Source: Episyrphus balteatus (Eukaryota > Arthropoda > Insecta > Diptera > Syrphidae). Taken from it: 64,000 nucleotides of DNA. A model generated the notes under the pieces. It saw only the letters and a program-made list of their open reading frames with translations. It made no database searches and had not been told where the DNA came from. This document shows, piece after piece, positions 1-10,650 of the stretch. The first letter of the stretch is position 1; every line of letters starts with the position of its first letter. Location of the stretch: NCBI RefSeq assembly GCF_945859705.1, contig NC_079137.1:55274552-55338551 (forward strand). The letters run 5' to 3'. Both the position numbers and the translations under genes were made by a program.

Positions 1-327
1 TAAATTTTCGTTTTGGCATAATCGAAACTCTTTAATGCAATTGAGCCCGATAATCAAATCTTCTTCAAACAAATCACTTTTCATAATTAAAAATGAAAAT
101 TGTTTTTGTATATTTAATATTTTCAAAGAGACAGTTACTTCACCATACACATCTGTGAGACCACTCATTGTTTTTATAGTTTGGATCCCGCTTAAATTGT
201 TAATCAATTGTAATTTCTTAAAAAAATTGTAGTTAATTAATGACACATTTGCTCCAGAATCATAAAGTGCATTGGCAATTTCATTATTGATTAGAACATT
301 AAGCTTTATAAGCGGGATCGTACTCAG
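1..327 (-). CDS. pro: Start of pro(-pol): retrotransposon aspartic protease, cut by the window edge
   Basis: Reading the minus strand in the -1 frame relative to gag, 109 codons stay open from 327 to the window edge. The frame contains the aspartic protease active-site motif LYDSGANVS about 21-29 codons in, and a second-half motif DLIIGLN near codons 90-96, like the ILG/IIG motif of retropepsins. These enzymes act as dimers and cut the Gag-Pol polyprotein. There is no suitable methionine at the start, so expression is expected as a fusion made by ribosomal frameshifting. Reverse transcriptase, RNase H and integrase would lie beyond the left edge. The protease identity is clear from the motifs; whether the whole element is active cannot be judged here. 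Confidence 0.8.
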   Translation of the reverse strand, partial: MSTIPLIKLNVLINNEIANALYDSGANVSLINYNFFKKLQLINNLSGIQTIKTMSGLTDVYGEVTVSLKILNIQKQFSFLIMKSDLFEEDLIIGLNCIKEFRLCQNENL

Positions 328-1343
328 TTTTTTGATTCTGAGAATTTTATATAAGCTGGTCTTATTTTGTTTCTGCATACACTTTCTGAATGAAATCTAT
401 TCGTGTAGCCAGCTTTCTCACAGATCTGACATGGTATGAAGCTTCGTTTTTGTCTATTTATATCAAATTCATATTTACTTACATGTGTATTATTGTTTGA
501 TATTGGATCAAGTTGTCGCAAGCTAGACATTAGATTTTCGATCGTTACTATTTCTTTCTTATTTATACGCGATCTTACAAACTTTGGTAAAGCTAAAACA
601 ATAAAATTGATCTGAGAGCTTATGCTTAGATCTGGATCGACATCAATAAGAAGATTTATCTTTTTTAAAGCAAAATCTAAGAATGGACCATTTAACCAAT
701 GAAAAGAATAAGCGTAATCAATTTCACTCCATGATTTCTCTCCAAATGTACTTAGAAAAGATGTCTCCCAATAATCCCAAGGTTTATTCATAGAACAATT
801 TTTGTATAAGGATGAAAACCAGTCTAAAGCAGGTCCTTCCAAGTAAAGTTTTAGAGATTCTGGATATTGTTTTTCATTCAATTTTAATCTTTGACATTCG
901 AGCAAAAACAAATTTAACCATGACTTTGCATTTTGATTTTTACTTGAAAATTTTTCTAGCATCATATTATTTGAAAAAGACCTGATGGGATTTTCAATAG
1001 TAGGTAAAGGGGTATTGGTAGTGGGTTGGGGGGAGAAATAGATTGCCTCTAAATAATAATCACCAAAGACTACATTACCTTCCTCATCAAAATATGATTT
1101 TTGCAATTCTTTTTTTAGTGTAATTGTAATATTTCTAATTTTTCCTCTTGTATTAAGGCTCTTCACTGCTCCCTTTATTATAGACAGTTTCGTCAACTCC
1201 GTGTGTTTTTGTATTGGTTGACTTTCAATTGGAAAAGAAAAAATTTCTTCTCGGCCCAAAATTTCAATGGATTTTACCATTACTGTAGTTTTGTTTTCCC
1301 AAGCTTCGGAAGATAAACAGAATTTAACTTTAATATCTTCCAT
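324..1343 (-). CDS. gag: Gag-like protein of an LTR retrotransposon
   Basis: The uninterrupted 339-codon frame encodes a Gag-type nucleocapsid precursor, which would package element RNA into cytoplasmic virus-like particles. Visible: a central helical retrotransposon-Gag region around residues 140-290, with W-rich stretches such as ALDWFSSL and an LPKFVR segment, and a divergent zinc knuckle at residues 305-323 spaced C-x2-C-x9-H-x4-C (the usual knuckle is C-x2-C-x4-H-x4-C). The frame ends at 324 inside a slippery site, and a retroviral-type aspartic protease continues in the -1 frame. This order, gag then pro, fits Ty3/gypsy-like elements. The methionine at 1343 is the first of the open frame and gives a normal Gag length. 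No stop or frameshift is seen within gag, so the copy may be young. Naming the exact lineage would need a protein search. Confidence 0.8.
   Translation of the reverse strand: MEDIKVKFCLSSEAWENKTTVMVKSIEILGREEIFSFPIESQPIQKHTELTKLSIIKGAVKSLNTRGKIRNITITLKKELQKSYFDEEGNVVFGDYYLEAIYFSPQPTTNTPLPTIENPIRSFSNNMMLEKFSSKNQNAKSWLNLFLLECQRLKLNEKQYPESLKLYLEGPALDWFSSLYKNCSMNKPWDYWETSFLSTFGEKSWSEIDYAYSFHWLNGPFLDFALKKINLLIDVDPDLSISSQINFIVLALPKFVRSRINKKEIVTIENLMSSLRQLDPISNNNTHVSKYEFDINRQKRSFIPCQICEKAGYTNRFHSESVCRNKIRPAYIKFSESKN
327..333 (-). promoter_or_regulatory. -1 ribosomal frameshift heptamer A AAA AAC
   Basis: On the minus strand the end of gag reads TCA AAA AAC TGA. The seven bases A-AAA-AAC match the X-XXY-YYZ rule for -1 slippage in the gag frame, and the stop codon follows at once. 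After slipping, the ribosome reads CTG AGT and enters the protease frame, which stays open to the window edge. The alignment of heptamer, stop and open -1 frame is seen directly; its use in cells is inferred from retroviruses and retrotransposons. A stimulatory downstream RNA structure was not worked out. Confidence 0.7.
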
Positions 1344-3936
1344 CTTAATTGTTGATTTGTAAGTTTCAACCGTTTGGCTTGAAACTTTGACGATTATATA
1401 AAATTAAGTCCAATTATTCGGATTGAGACACAAGTTGATGTAGTAAAGGAACTAAATATTTAATAACAATTAAATAAAACAAATTAACAAAATTAAACAT
1501 TATTAAATTACCTAAATCAACAATTATGTCGGCTTTGGGATCTGTGACCCAGCTTATTAAATAATTAAACAGCAATTGAAAAATAATTTAAAATAACAAA
1601 ATATCAATATTTGAAAAGTAAGTAAATAAGTATTAGATATGAATATCGTAAGTGTTTTAGCAAAGTATTGAAAAGGCAAAGTAATCATAATGGTGATTAA
1701 GTTTGTCTGATAGATGGCAACAAACTTACACATATTGACATTTTCTTGTATAATTTGAAATCATAATAAATGCGGCCAAAAAAATTTGAAAATAAATGCA
1801 TTTTATATTACGACCAAGTTTAAAAAACGACATGTTAAAATTTTTTCAATAATTTTTTTTTTTTCAAAAATCTGAGTTCAATTACCATTCTTTCAAAAGC
1901 CGTTCATTCAATTAACTTAATTTTAATTTTACATATATGACTAAGCTTCTAGCTTTTAAAAAATGTTTATTTTAATATTGTAGGTGTTGCCGTTGTGTTC
2001 AAATATTTTTTTTTGTGTTTGAAGTCAATTATTTAAGAAAATTGCATCTATCGCTTGAACTATGGAAGATTGTCCCTCACTCCCGTATATTTTTTTTCCT
2101 TGAATTTCCTAAACAATCTTTTGGCATCAATTAATTTATGAAATTTAAGAAAAATTTTTGAAAAAAATTTGTTTTTGTTCACAAAAATCTTCAATTAAAT
2201 TTAAAAAATCAAAACGGCAACACCGGCAATTTTTAATCTATAGACTTTAAAGTATATTTAATTACCGACGTTTGAAAAAAAAGATCATCAAAATCTAAGC
2301 TGTTCGGCCGGGTTCCCTAATATTGCCAATTTTTGAGCTTTAGTTAATCCACTATTTAGCTTAAATTTGGATTTATTTGATCACATTCAACAGAAAAGAA
2401 AATAAAAAAAAAAAAAAACTTTACAATTTTGTCAAAATATCAAAATTCAACATTTTACCATTTTTGAAATTTGATTTTAGTTATTAGTCAGTATTTTTTG
2501 GATATTTAGAAAACAGTCACAATGGAAAATAAAAAAATCTGTGTGCTTTTTAAATTGAACCAATATTAATGGTATCTGTCATAACAAGATTTCATTTTTT
2601 TCTAACGTAGGTAACCGTTTGAGTAGCCGTAATATGAAAACCATGCAAATTAAAAAAAAATTGTATCTTTTAAAAAAAATACCGAATTAATTTGTGAGAA
2701 ATCAAATATTTAAAAAAACGGATTTGTGATATTTTTTATTTATGTTTAGGTATGCGACGGTCAACAATTTATTTAAAAATAAAAACAGATCCAAACAATT
2801 TTAAAAAATTATTAAAAAAAAAGAAATAAATATTCCAAAAATTGGTCTTTGTAAAAGTATTATCAAATGAAAAATTCGGCTCGGTATATTAGCATTTTAA
2901 GAATTTATTAAATATGTATTCTTCATAAGCATATATTGACGATAATTTTTATGTTTTAAAATTTTGAAATCCAAGTTGAGAAATAAAAATTCTGTTTCAC
3001 TCTTCACTTTTGAAATAGTATTTCTTTTTGAAGAAGTACTACCAAAACTCCAAAGAAATTTGTTTGGATAGCAGCGGTCAGTTAAAACTCATGACATGTT
3101 TAAAAAATCAATTCGAAAAAAACATATTTTTAAAAACTTTTATGGCAAGATACTTTGAAAAAAAATTTAGACCCATTTTGAAATTAAATAAAAAAAAGTT
3201 GGTACCAATTTAATAATACAAAATCAATGTTAAAAAAAATTTAAATGCACTGTTTTTCAAAATATTGATTAAAAAATCATTATTCTTTGATCCCCAAATT
3301 ATGTAGTTTTGAAAATGAAATAAATTACTTTTTCTTTTTGACAAGGGGAGAAATTCAGAGAAATTTGTGCTGAGAAAAAAATGTTTGTATTAATTTATTG
3401 TAAGCCAAAATTAACCCATTCAACTCAAGAATAGCGTTCAGGTGCTTAGAACTACTGAGCACTCTAAGATCTCTGAAATTTTAATTGGCTGAATTATATC
3501 GAGGACTGGAGGTAATTATGTTTTATAAATACGTCATTTTACATTTTTATTTTGTAAAATTAATTTTTTTTTTTCAATTTTTTTTTTTAAGATGAAGATT
3601 TTTTCTTTCCTTTTTGAGTATACAACCAAATTTTGAAAAAGTATAAATTGCGATCAATTTATTTTTGAAAAAATAGGATTAACCTTGTTATAAATTTAAA
3701 AACAGAGTTTCTTCCAATCTTCCATTTTCCAAAAAAAACTTATTCATTGAAATGGGTAATTTTAAATAAATATTATCCTGGTATAAAAACTATCAGTCCT
3801 TAGTGTTATTGAAAGCTTGATTGCCAAGCGTTGTTAGCCACTGGAATTATTTAAAATATAAAAAAAATTATTCTCAGCATCAGCTATACAAAAATTCTGC
3901 TCCCCAAAACTAATTCCTTTGAATAGCTATGTCATG
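1344..3936. other. AT-rich non-coding DNA upstream of the retrotransposon gag
   Basis: No gene is supported. The first few hundred bases should be the untranslated leader and perhaps the 5' LTR of the element at 1-1343, but I could not identify a primer binding site or LTR ends. Near 2560-2600 is a short piece resembling sequences near 29.5 and 55.25 kb (a degenerate 'ggtaccgttaat' block on the opposite strand), so remnants of that repeat may be present. Otherwise the stretch is poly-A/T rich with no convincing open frames. Confidence 0.4.
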
Positions 3937-4774
3937 AAGGAGATGACCCATTTTTCTATGGAGCCTGGGCCCAGGGCGTACACCAACGAGACTAGTGTCA
4001 AATTAAAGCTTATATTGAGCTCTATTAGTCAGCCAAATATTTTAAAAATTGGTTTTGGGAATTTCGAGATATTTGAGTCTGAAGTTGGGGACGAAAAAAT
4101 CAGAAAAATCGGATTTTTTCGAAACAAATCTTCATAACATTCGAAGTATAGAACCTACCAAATGAACTGCCAAAATATGCTGAATAAAATATTCTTTATT
4201 ATCAACTACCTATTAATTAAGTTTTGAATAAAGTCGAAAAAAATTATATTCATTTTTTTTGAATTTTTTTAGTTTTTAGTTTTTTTTTGTTTAAAATATA
4301 GTTTTGTTTAAAGTAATGTAACTTTTATGTATATAAAATAAAAGGTTATCAATTGAAGATATCATTGGTGTAAAAAAAAAGTTTTTGTCATAACATATTT
4401 TTTCGAGATATCAGTCGTAGAAATCAGTCTTAAGGAATTTTTTTCAAAAAAAAATCTAAGAACCATATAACGATACAAAAATACTGAGCATATGTAAAAG
4501 ATATAAGTATCAGTTGAAAGGTATTACTTTAACCTTTCATTTGGCACCAAAATTGTTTTTCTGGGTTCTATACTTCGGATACTATTAAGATTTGTTTTAA
4601 AAAAAAATCCGGTTTTTCTGATTTTTTCGTCCCCAACTTCAGACTCAAATATCTTGAAATCAATAAAACCAATTTTGAAAATATTTGGCTGACTAATAGA
4701 GCTCAATATAAGCTTTTATTTAATACTAGTCTTGTCAGTGTACGCATTGGGCCCAAAAATGGATCATGTCCTTT
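3937..4774. mobile_element. Inverted-repeat (foldback-like) element
   Basis: The arms at about 3937-4159 and 4561-4774 are inverted copies of each other, roughly 215-225 bp each, similar through most of their length but with scattered substitutions and a short indel. Both contain the stretch starting agcttatattgagctcta and, further in, a run around 'gaagttggggacgaaaaaat'. The loop of about 400 bp is AT-rich and non-coding. The short open frames in the arms mirror each other and are by-products of the repeat. This is probably a non-autonomous DNA transposon or MITE. I found no clear terminal motif or target duplication, so superfamily is not assigned. Confidence 0.6.
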
Positions 4775-7700
4775 GATAATTTTTCGCTTAACGGATAAAA
4801 AATTATATTCATTTTGAAAAAAATGTAGTACGAAGGTCACGTTTCATCTGATTAAAAACTTACAACTCGAAATTCTCAGAAAGAAATTCTCTAGGTATAC
4901 CCACTGAAAAAAGTCTGGCATTTCTTTTTCATTAGTTTGTATAGTTTGGCAAGATAATCAATAAAATACACTACACATTTACTAGAAAACTAAAAACCAG
5001 AAAATATATTACTTAAATCAAAACTTTTCATTGCAAACATAAAGTTTAAGATCTTATTATACCTCTGGTGCAAGTTTCTGATGGATAAACTCTATAAAAT
5101 ATTTATTAAATTTTTCTTGGCGTTGAAGAAAGTCTTCAAAACTAGATTCGTCAACATCAAAACCAGCCGGCATCAATTTTTTGTATCAATTCTTTTTTAT
5201 CTTAAACTTGGATCAGCTGATATTCCAACTTCATTCAAATGATAACCAAGAAAACTGCATCAATATCAGTTTCACTATGAATGTGCAAATAAAATGCACA
5301 AATTTGTTAGTTGGTTGTGTAGTAAATGTTTGCTATATGAAAATTGTCCCCAATGACTTAGAAGAGAAGTATTGTTGGTCAATAAAAGAAACAAAGGTTT
5401 AAAATATTTTTTTCTGAATTCTTAACCCTTCTGAAAATTCTGAAATCTCAAAAAACTCCAAGAACAATCCAACAAACAAGAGTCAAAATAACCATTCTTT
5501 ATATAGAACAAAACCATTGGCTATAAACTACACAAACTTGATCTTAATTTCACAAAAAAAATTAGGCTAAGATTTGAATATAAGAAAAAAATGTTATAGT
5601 AATTAATTTAAAGTGTCCATATTCGATTCGCAACAGTACCGTTTTATGGTCAACATATAAATAAATGTGTATGTTGTTGGAGTGTCTTTTTTTTTGTTTA
5701 TTGATATGCAAATACAATACAAATGACCGAACTGAGAGATTTGATTGGAATTTTTTTCGTATTATAATATTGCTAAATGAATCCATCGATCTTGCATCAA
5801 ACACAAAGAGAACCATGCTATTGAAGTAGGTTATGAGTTTATCTGGTTTCTAGGTTTTTTTGTATATTCTTTAATAGCTGTAAAAAAAAATTATGAATAC
5901 AAAAAACTATAAAAAAAATAAGAAAAAAAAAAACAGAGAAGAAGAAAAGAAAAAAACTTACAAAAAATGAAGAAGGAAAAATACTCAACACGTTTTTTTT
6001 TTTCTTTTTCTTTTTTTCTTATAAGAATATTTTTTTTTTTGTTTATTTTATTTTGTTATGCAATTGTATTGGTCATCATTTGCTGCTTTGGGGTTTTATG
6101 AGAATGACCGATTGAATTCTTTTATTTTTTTTCGTTTGTGTATCAATCTTTTGCTTTTATTTTATTCTTGAATTAAATTATGATAAAATGATTGATGTTC
6201 TTGGCTTTTCAAATGAATTGAGTTCTGTTAAGAATAATAATGATACAAAAAAAAAAAAACTGTTGCGGTTTGATAATTTGTGAATAGAGTTATTAGAATT
6301 AAGAATCAATCCTTTTAATGTGATTTATAAGAAGCAAACCACGATACAAAAAAACAAACGAAGTCGAAGAGTTATAAAGATTAAGTTAAATTGATGATTC
6401 CAATCCACAGATAATATATTAATGGCAACGCGTTTTCATTCATACTTAATTAAGAAATTAGTCATTCATATTTTTTTTGCAAAAATCGAAAAACAAATGA
6501 AGTGAAAAAAATTTAGTTAATCTCTTTTTTTTTCTTCATTATTTTCTTATTTTCAAGAAGAAGTGGGTAAAGTGGAGCAGGAGGGATGGAAAAATATTCA
6601 AAATCTTTCTAAATTAAAATTTTCTTCAATTTTACATTCAAAATTTTCTGATTTTATGTGTTTTTGCAAATGTTCAGCGTTGTTGTTTTCACAAACGAAA
6701 GAGTTGACGTTCGAACTTTTTTTTTTTGAAAACTATATTTATAAGACAAAATTTCCTACGCAGCGTTTTCATCTTTTAGTAAATCATTAAAAGGGAATTA
6801 TTTTACATATTTCATGTGCTTACTTTTCAGTTAAATGTCCAGGAACTTTCAAATAAACCACATTAATTTGATAATCATTTTTCCTTTAATTAACTACAAA
6901 ATAAAGTTCCAACAAATATTCTTTTCAATTCTCACAAAACAACTTCCACCTTCATTCAAAGCCTGTATATGTTAAAAAGAAGACACTGATGCACTTAACA
7001 TGACTAGTGAAAGCCTAACTGGTGATTGTCTCATTAGCGAGACAGAAAACGAGAGTAGAACAACACTGTTTTACTATTTTACTCGTACTTGCAATTACTC
7101 TACTATACACAACACAAAATCACGGGACATGCGGTGTATTCTTTAAGAATCTTCTATACCAATACCCGTTAGTTTATATATAGAGTGCAACTTTCTTGAG
7201 CATGATTTTTATGTCAGTGGTTTTTGTTAGCAAAATAAAAAAAAAAAGTAATAATAAAATTAAAAAAAAAAACTAAAGAATAGATAGAAAGAAGAACAAA
7301 TGTGTGTACGAGAGTAATATTAGAAGAAGAAGCATACAGCTAAGAAAAAAGTAGTTGGTAACTGCTATTTTCATGCCATAACATTTATTAATGATTGCCT
7401 CGAGGTATGAATGTACTCACTTCTGTAGTCATAGTCGGTCGTTGTTTTGTGGTTGGTTGTTTTGCTATAAAATATGCCAAGTACATACATTGTGCATGCA
7501 TAGACTGCACTTCTTGTAATTAGCATTAAATAATGCTGGTAGAATTTTAACTCTTTCAATATATGTATATGTATACAAAATTTAGCTTTAGGTGATGAGT
7601 TCAATGAAACTTTGATGAAGAGAAAATGTAATAGTTTATAGGTAGTAGGTAGTTGGAGTTGCTAACAAAATTTTATTTTTTTTGCCTCTATTTTTTCTAT

Positions 7701-9830
7701 TGCATTTCATACATCATTACCATTTTTTGTTGATTTTGTTTTGTTTTTCTTATTAGTTTTTTTTTTTTTATATAGCTACTATATATTTAAACATAAAAAT
7801 TAATAATTTGTTAAGTTTATATATGAAAGTCACTAATTGCATTTTATAACGCACGCGTTGTCTGAGAAATTTAATTTTTCTTTTATGAAGTTTAAGCACG
7901 CATTTAACAAATTTTTTTTTCTTATGAAAGAAAATATACATAACGTAATATTAACATGCACTTAACCCAGACAAAGTTATGAATTTTAACAAAAATCAAT
8001 TTTTTTTTTAAGTTAAAACTCAACATTATCATATTTAATTAGAATTTGAATATATTTCCTTTATTTTTGGAGTGATCTTCGATTCTTAAAATAATTGGTT
8101 TCTAATTCTATTTAATTTGACTAAATTGACTATTTCACTTGTTTTGAGATTGCCCAACCTACATGCCCTAGTTTTTTGTCCCTTCTTATAAAAATCACCC
8201 TGTTCATAAAAACAAAATTGAAGCGATATGAAATTCTTTGAGTGAATTGCTCAGCTTTTCAGTTTAACCTTAAGGTGTACTCGAAAGCTCATATACTTCA
8301 CTGAGTTAAAAGCCACCATAAAACAACGTAAAATTAATGAAAACCACATTGATTTAACTATTTTTCGGAATGATTTTGCGTGGAAGATGAACATTTTAAA
8401 ATCAACGTAGAAAAAATGTTAATTTTTTATGGTTTCGTATCTTAAAGTCACATAAATCAAAGTAGTTCATCTTTGAAACAACGACGTTTCAACTTATTTT
8501 TTCTCTCAGTGTTGGAGTGGATATTTCGGACGGATGAAAACATGTTAATTTTTCAAAAACAGACTTTTTGAATTAGGATTAAAAAAAACTATTTAAGCGG
8601 CAGGCTATTCACTATGTATCATAATTTATGATACAAATCTATTACGGACTCTTAGGCTACGGCCACCTCCTGAGCGGTTGAGCATTTGAGCAGCAGAATC
8701 CTGAACGGAAATTTCGAGCGACGAGTAGGTCACTTTCTGAGCGGCAATTTCTTAAACCCTACAAATGTTAAAAATATATTGTAATAATAATTAATAATAA
8801 ATAACCAAAATATCAAAAAAATGTAATGAATCGTTTTCAAAAATTAGTTTTTTCAAAAAAAAAAAAAACATGATAATTTCTTCAAAATTTCTTCTAATTT
8901 TATTTTTGATTTATACTAAAACTATATAAATGCTTTTGTATAAAAAATTTTGATAAATTTTATAGTGGAGAAATAAATTTTTAAATACTTTAACTTTTAT
9001 TAGATTACTAGTTATACGAGTACTGTACTACTTTTTACCCTCAAAATCAATTTGAATCCTTCTTAAAATTGTATTTCTCCTTAAAACTGAATTTTTCAAA
9101 ATCTAAACTAAAATTTATTATTTCATTCAAATTCTGACAAATTTTATACGATTTTGAAAAAAAAATTACAATTCATATAGATAACCACAATTTCATCATC
9201 AAAATCATAGCCTTTTGAAAAAAAGAGGTTGTCTGTAAAACCGGTTTACGGACGATGATTTTACGTGATAACGTCGTCAAAAGACAGGTTGTGTGCTTTT
9301 GTTTAAAATGAGTCAATTGAAGCGTTTACTTTTTTCAAACAATCATTATTTTAAAAGCTTACAAAAAAAATTATGCAATTTAAAAGCCAAGTATTTCTTC
9401 TTAAAATAAAACCATTTTTAAATTTTTACAATTCGTAAAAAGTATAAAAATAATTTATTGAAAACCATCATTTTAATAAAAAAAAAGCAAAAAAAACATG
9501 AATTTTTATCTTCTCATGTCATTAATTCCATTTTTTTTCCTTACAATCTATAAAAATTTTATACCATTTGAAAGCTTATTATTTCACCTTTCATATGACG
9601 TATCAATCTTATTTCATAGATGCCTACAGGAGAAGTAAGAATTTTTTAAAGTCAACCATGTCGAATTTCCAGACTGAGATTACGATACTTCCCATACTGG
9701 TGGCTCTTCGGGGGGCAACAGATCTCCACTGGTGTTTTGAGGTTTTTCGCAAGTTTCTTGATTTAACATTGTGTAGCTTGTAGTTAGTCTACCGTTATGT
9801 TTGATATACCAAATGAAAGGTAATTGTATC
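4775..9830. other. AT-rich non-coding stretch
   Basis: No gene, RNA or clear mobile element is supported. The stretch has many homopolymer runs (for example 5890-6060), and all its open frames are short and low-complexity. Around 7010-7130 the sequence is less simple and may be unique. Around 8640-8750 a short phrase 'gagcgg/gagca' recurs several times (ctgagcggttgagcatttgagcag and similar), possibly a transposon terminus. The final part, from about 9560, may already belong to the dispersed repeat that follows. Confidence 0.35.
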
Positions 9831-9839
9831 AGGACGCTC

Positions 9840-10650
9840 ATAACTGTTTAATCAAATTTCTATCTGCTCTTGGTCAAAAGTTATAACCTGTTGAATTCTA
9901 AAATTTTATTTTACCATTATCTCAAAATTGTGTTTACAAATATGATTGAAACTTCGCACACATATAGTCGTAATCATGGTCTATCATTACTCCACATACT
10001 TTATTCCTGTATCTATTAAAGAAAAAAAGATAAAAATAAAAAACGACAAAAATTCATTAAAAGCGGTCAAAAAACGTGTTTTTTAGAACCTTGTTTCTTC
10101 CGTTATTCAGTCAAAACTCACTAAACGATTCCAAATTCTTGCACATGTATGCATAAAGCCAAAACTTAACTGTCCTATAAGTTTAATTTTAATTTTTTGA
10201 AATCTCCAAAAAAAAGCTAAAAATCAAAAACTACCCATAAATACCCCTAAAAAACAAGGTATTTTTCAAAAATTCATATTTCGAAACACAGAGTGTTAGA
10301 AAAAAATTCGTATCAGATGCCCAATTTTTTTTCCTCGTCTTTCACCTGGTACCTTTAGAATTGTCAAAAAAAATTTCCTTTACCCAAAATCATCATTTTG
10401 TCATAGCCCCAACACGTGTACAACATTCAAACAAAACTTTATAGCTTAGTTTCAAAATTTTTTAGAATTTTTTCTTAATTTTGTTTATTTTTAATTTTGA
10501 ATTGAAATTTTTTGCCGCACTGCGAAAGTGCGAGAGTGTAACGTTAGAAAATGGCGTCACTTTTTTGTGGTGGCTGCCATGGTTCATCGATTTATAAGAC
10601 ATTATCACGTCAAAAATTGTTGTTTTTAAAAATTATTACAACGTAAAGTT
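9840..10650. repeat. Dispersed repeat family A, uninterrupted copy
   Basis: This stretch is collinear with 29.6-32.46 kb. Shared landmarks are the 'ccgttattcagtcaaaa' phrase (about 10103 and 29680), a 'tttttcaaaaattca' phrase, and a closing block containing 'aaaatggcgtcactt' and 'ggttcatcgatttataag' (about 10549-10600 and 32372-32420). The copy here lacks the 2-kb insertion found in the other copy, so it acts as an empty-site reference near 10173. It has no coding capacity. Family type is unknown; it could be a decayed transposon or Helitron-type repeat. Confidence 0.6.

Noticed and set aside
1500..1560. Possible retrotransposon primer binding site (tgggtcacagatccc on the minus strand)
   Set aside because: It begins TGG but does not match any tRNA 3' end I can recall, and no LTR ends were found next to it.
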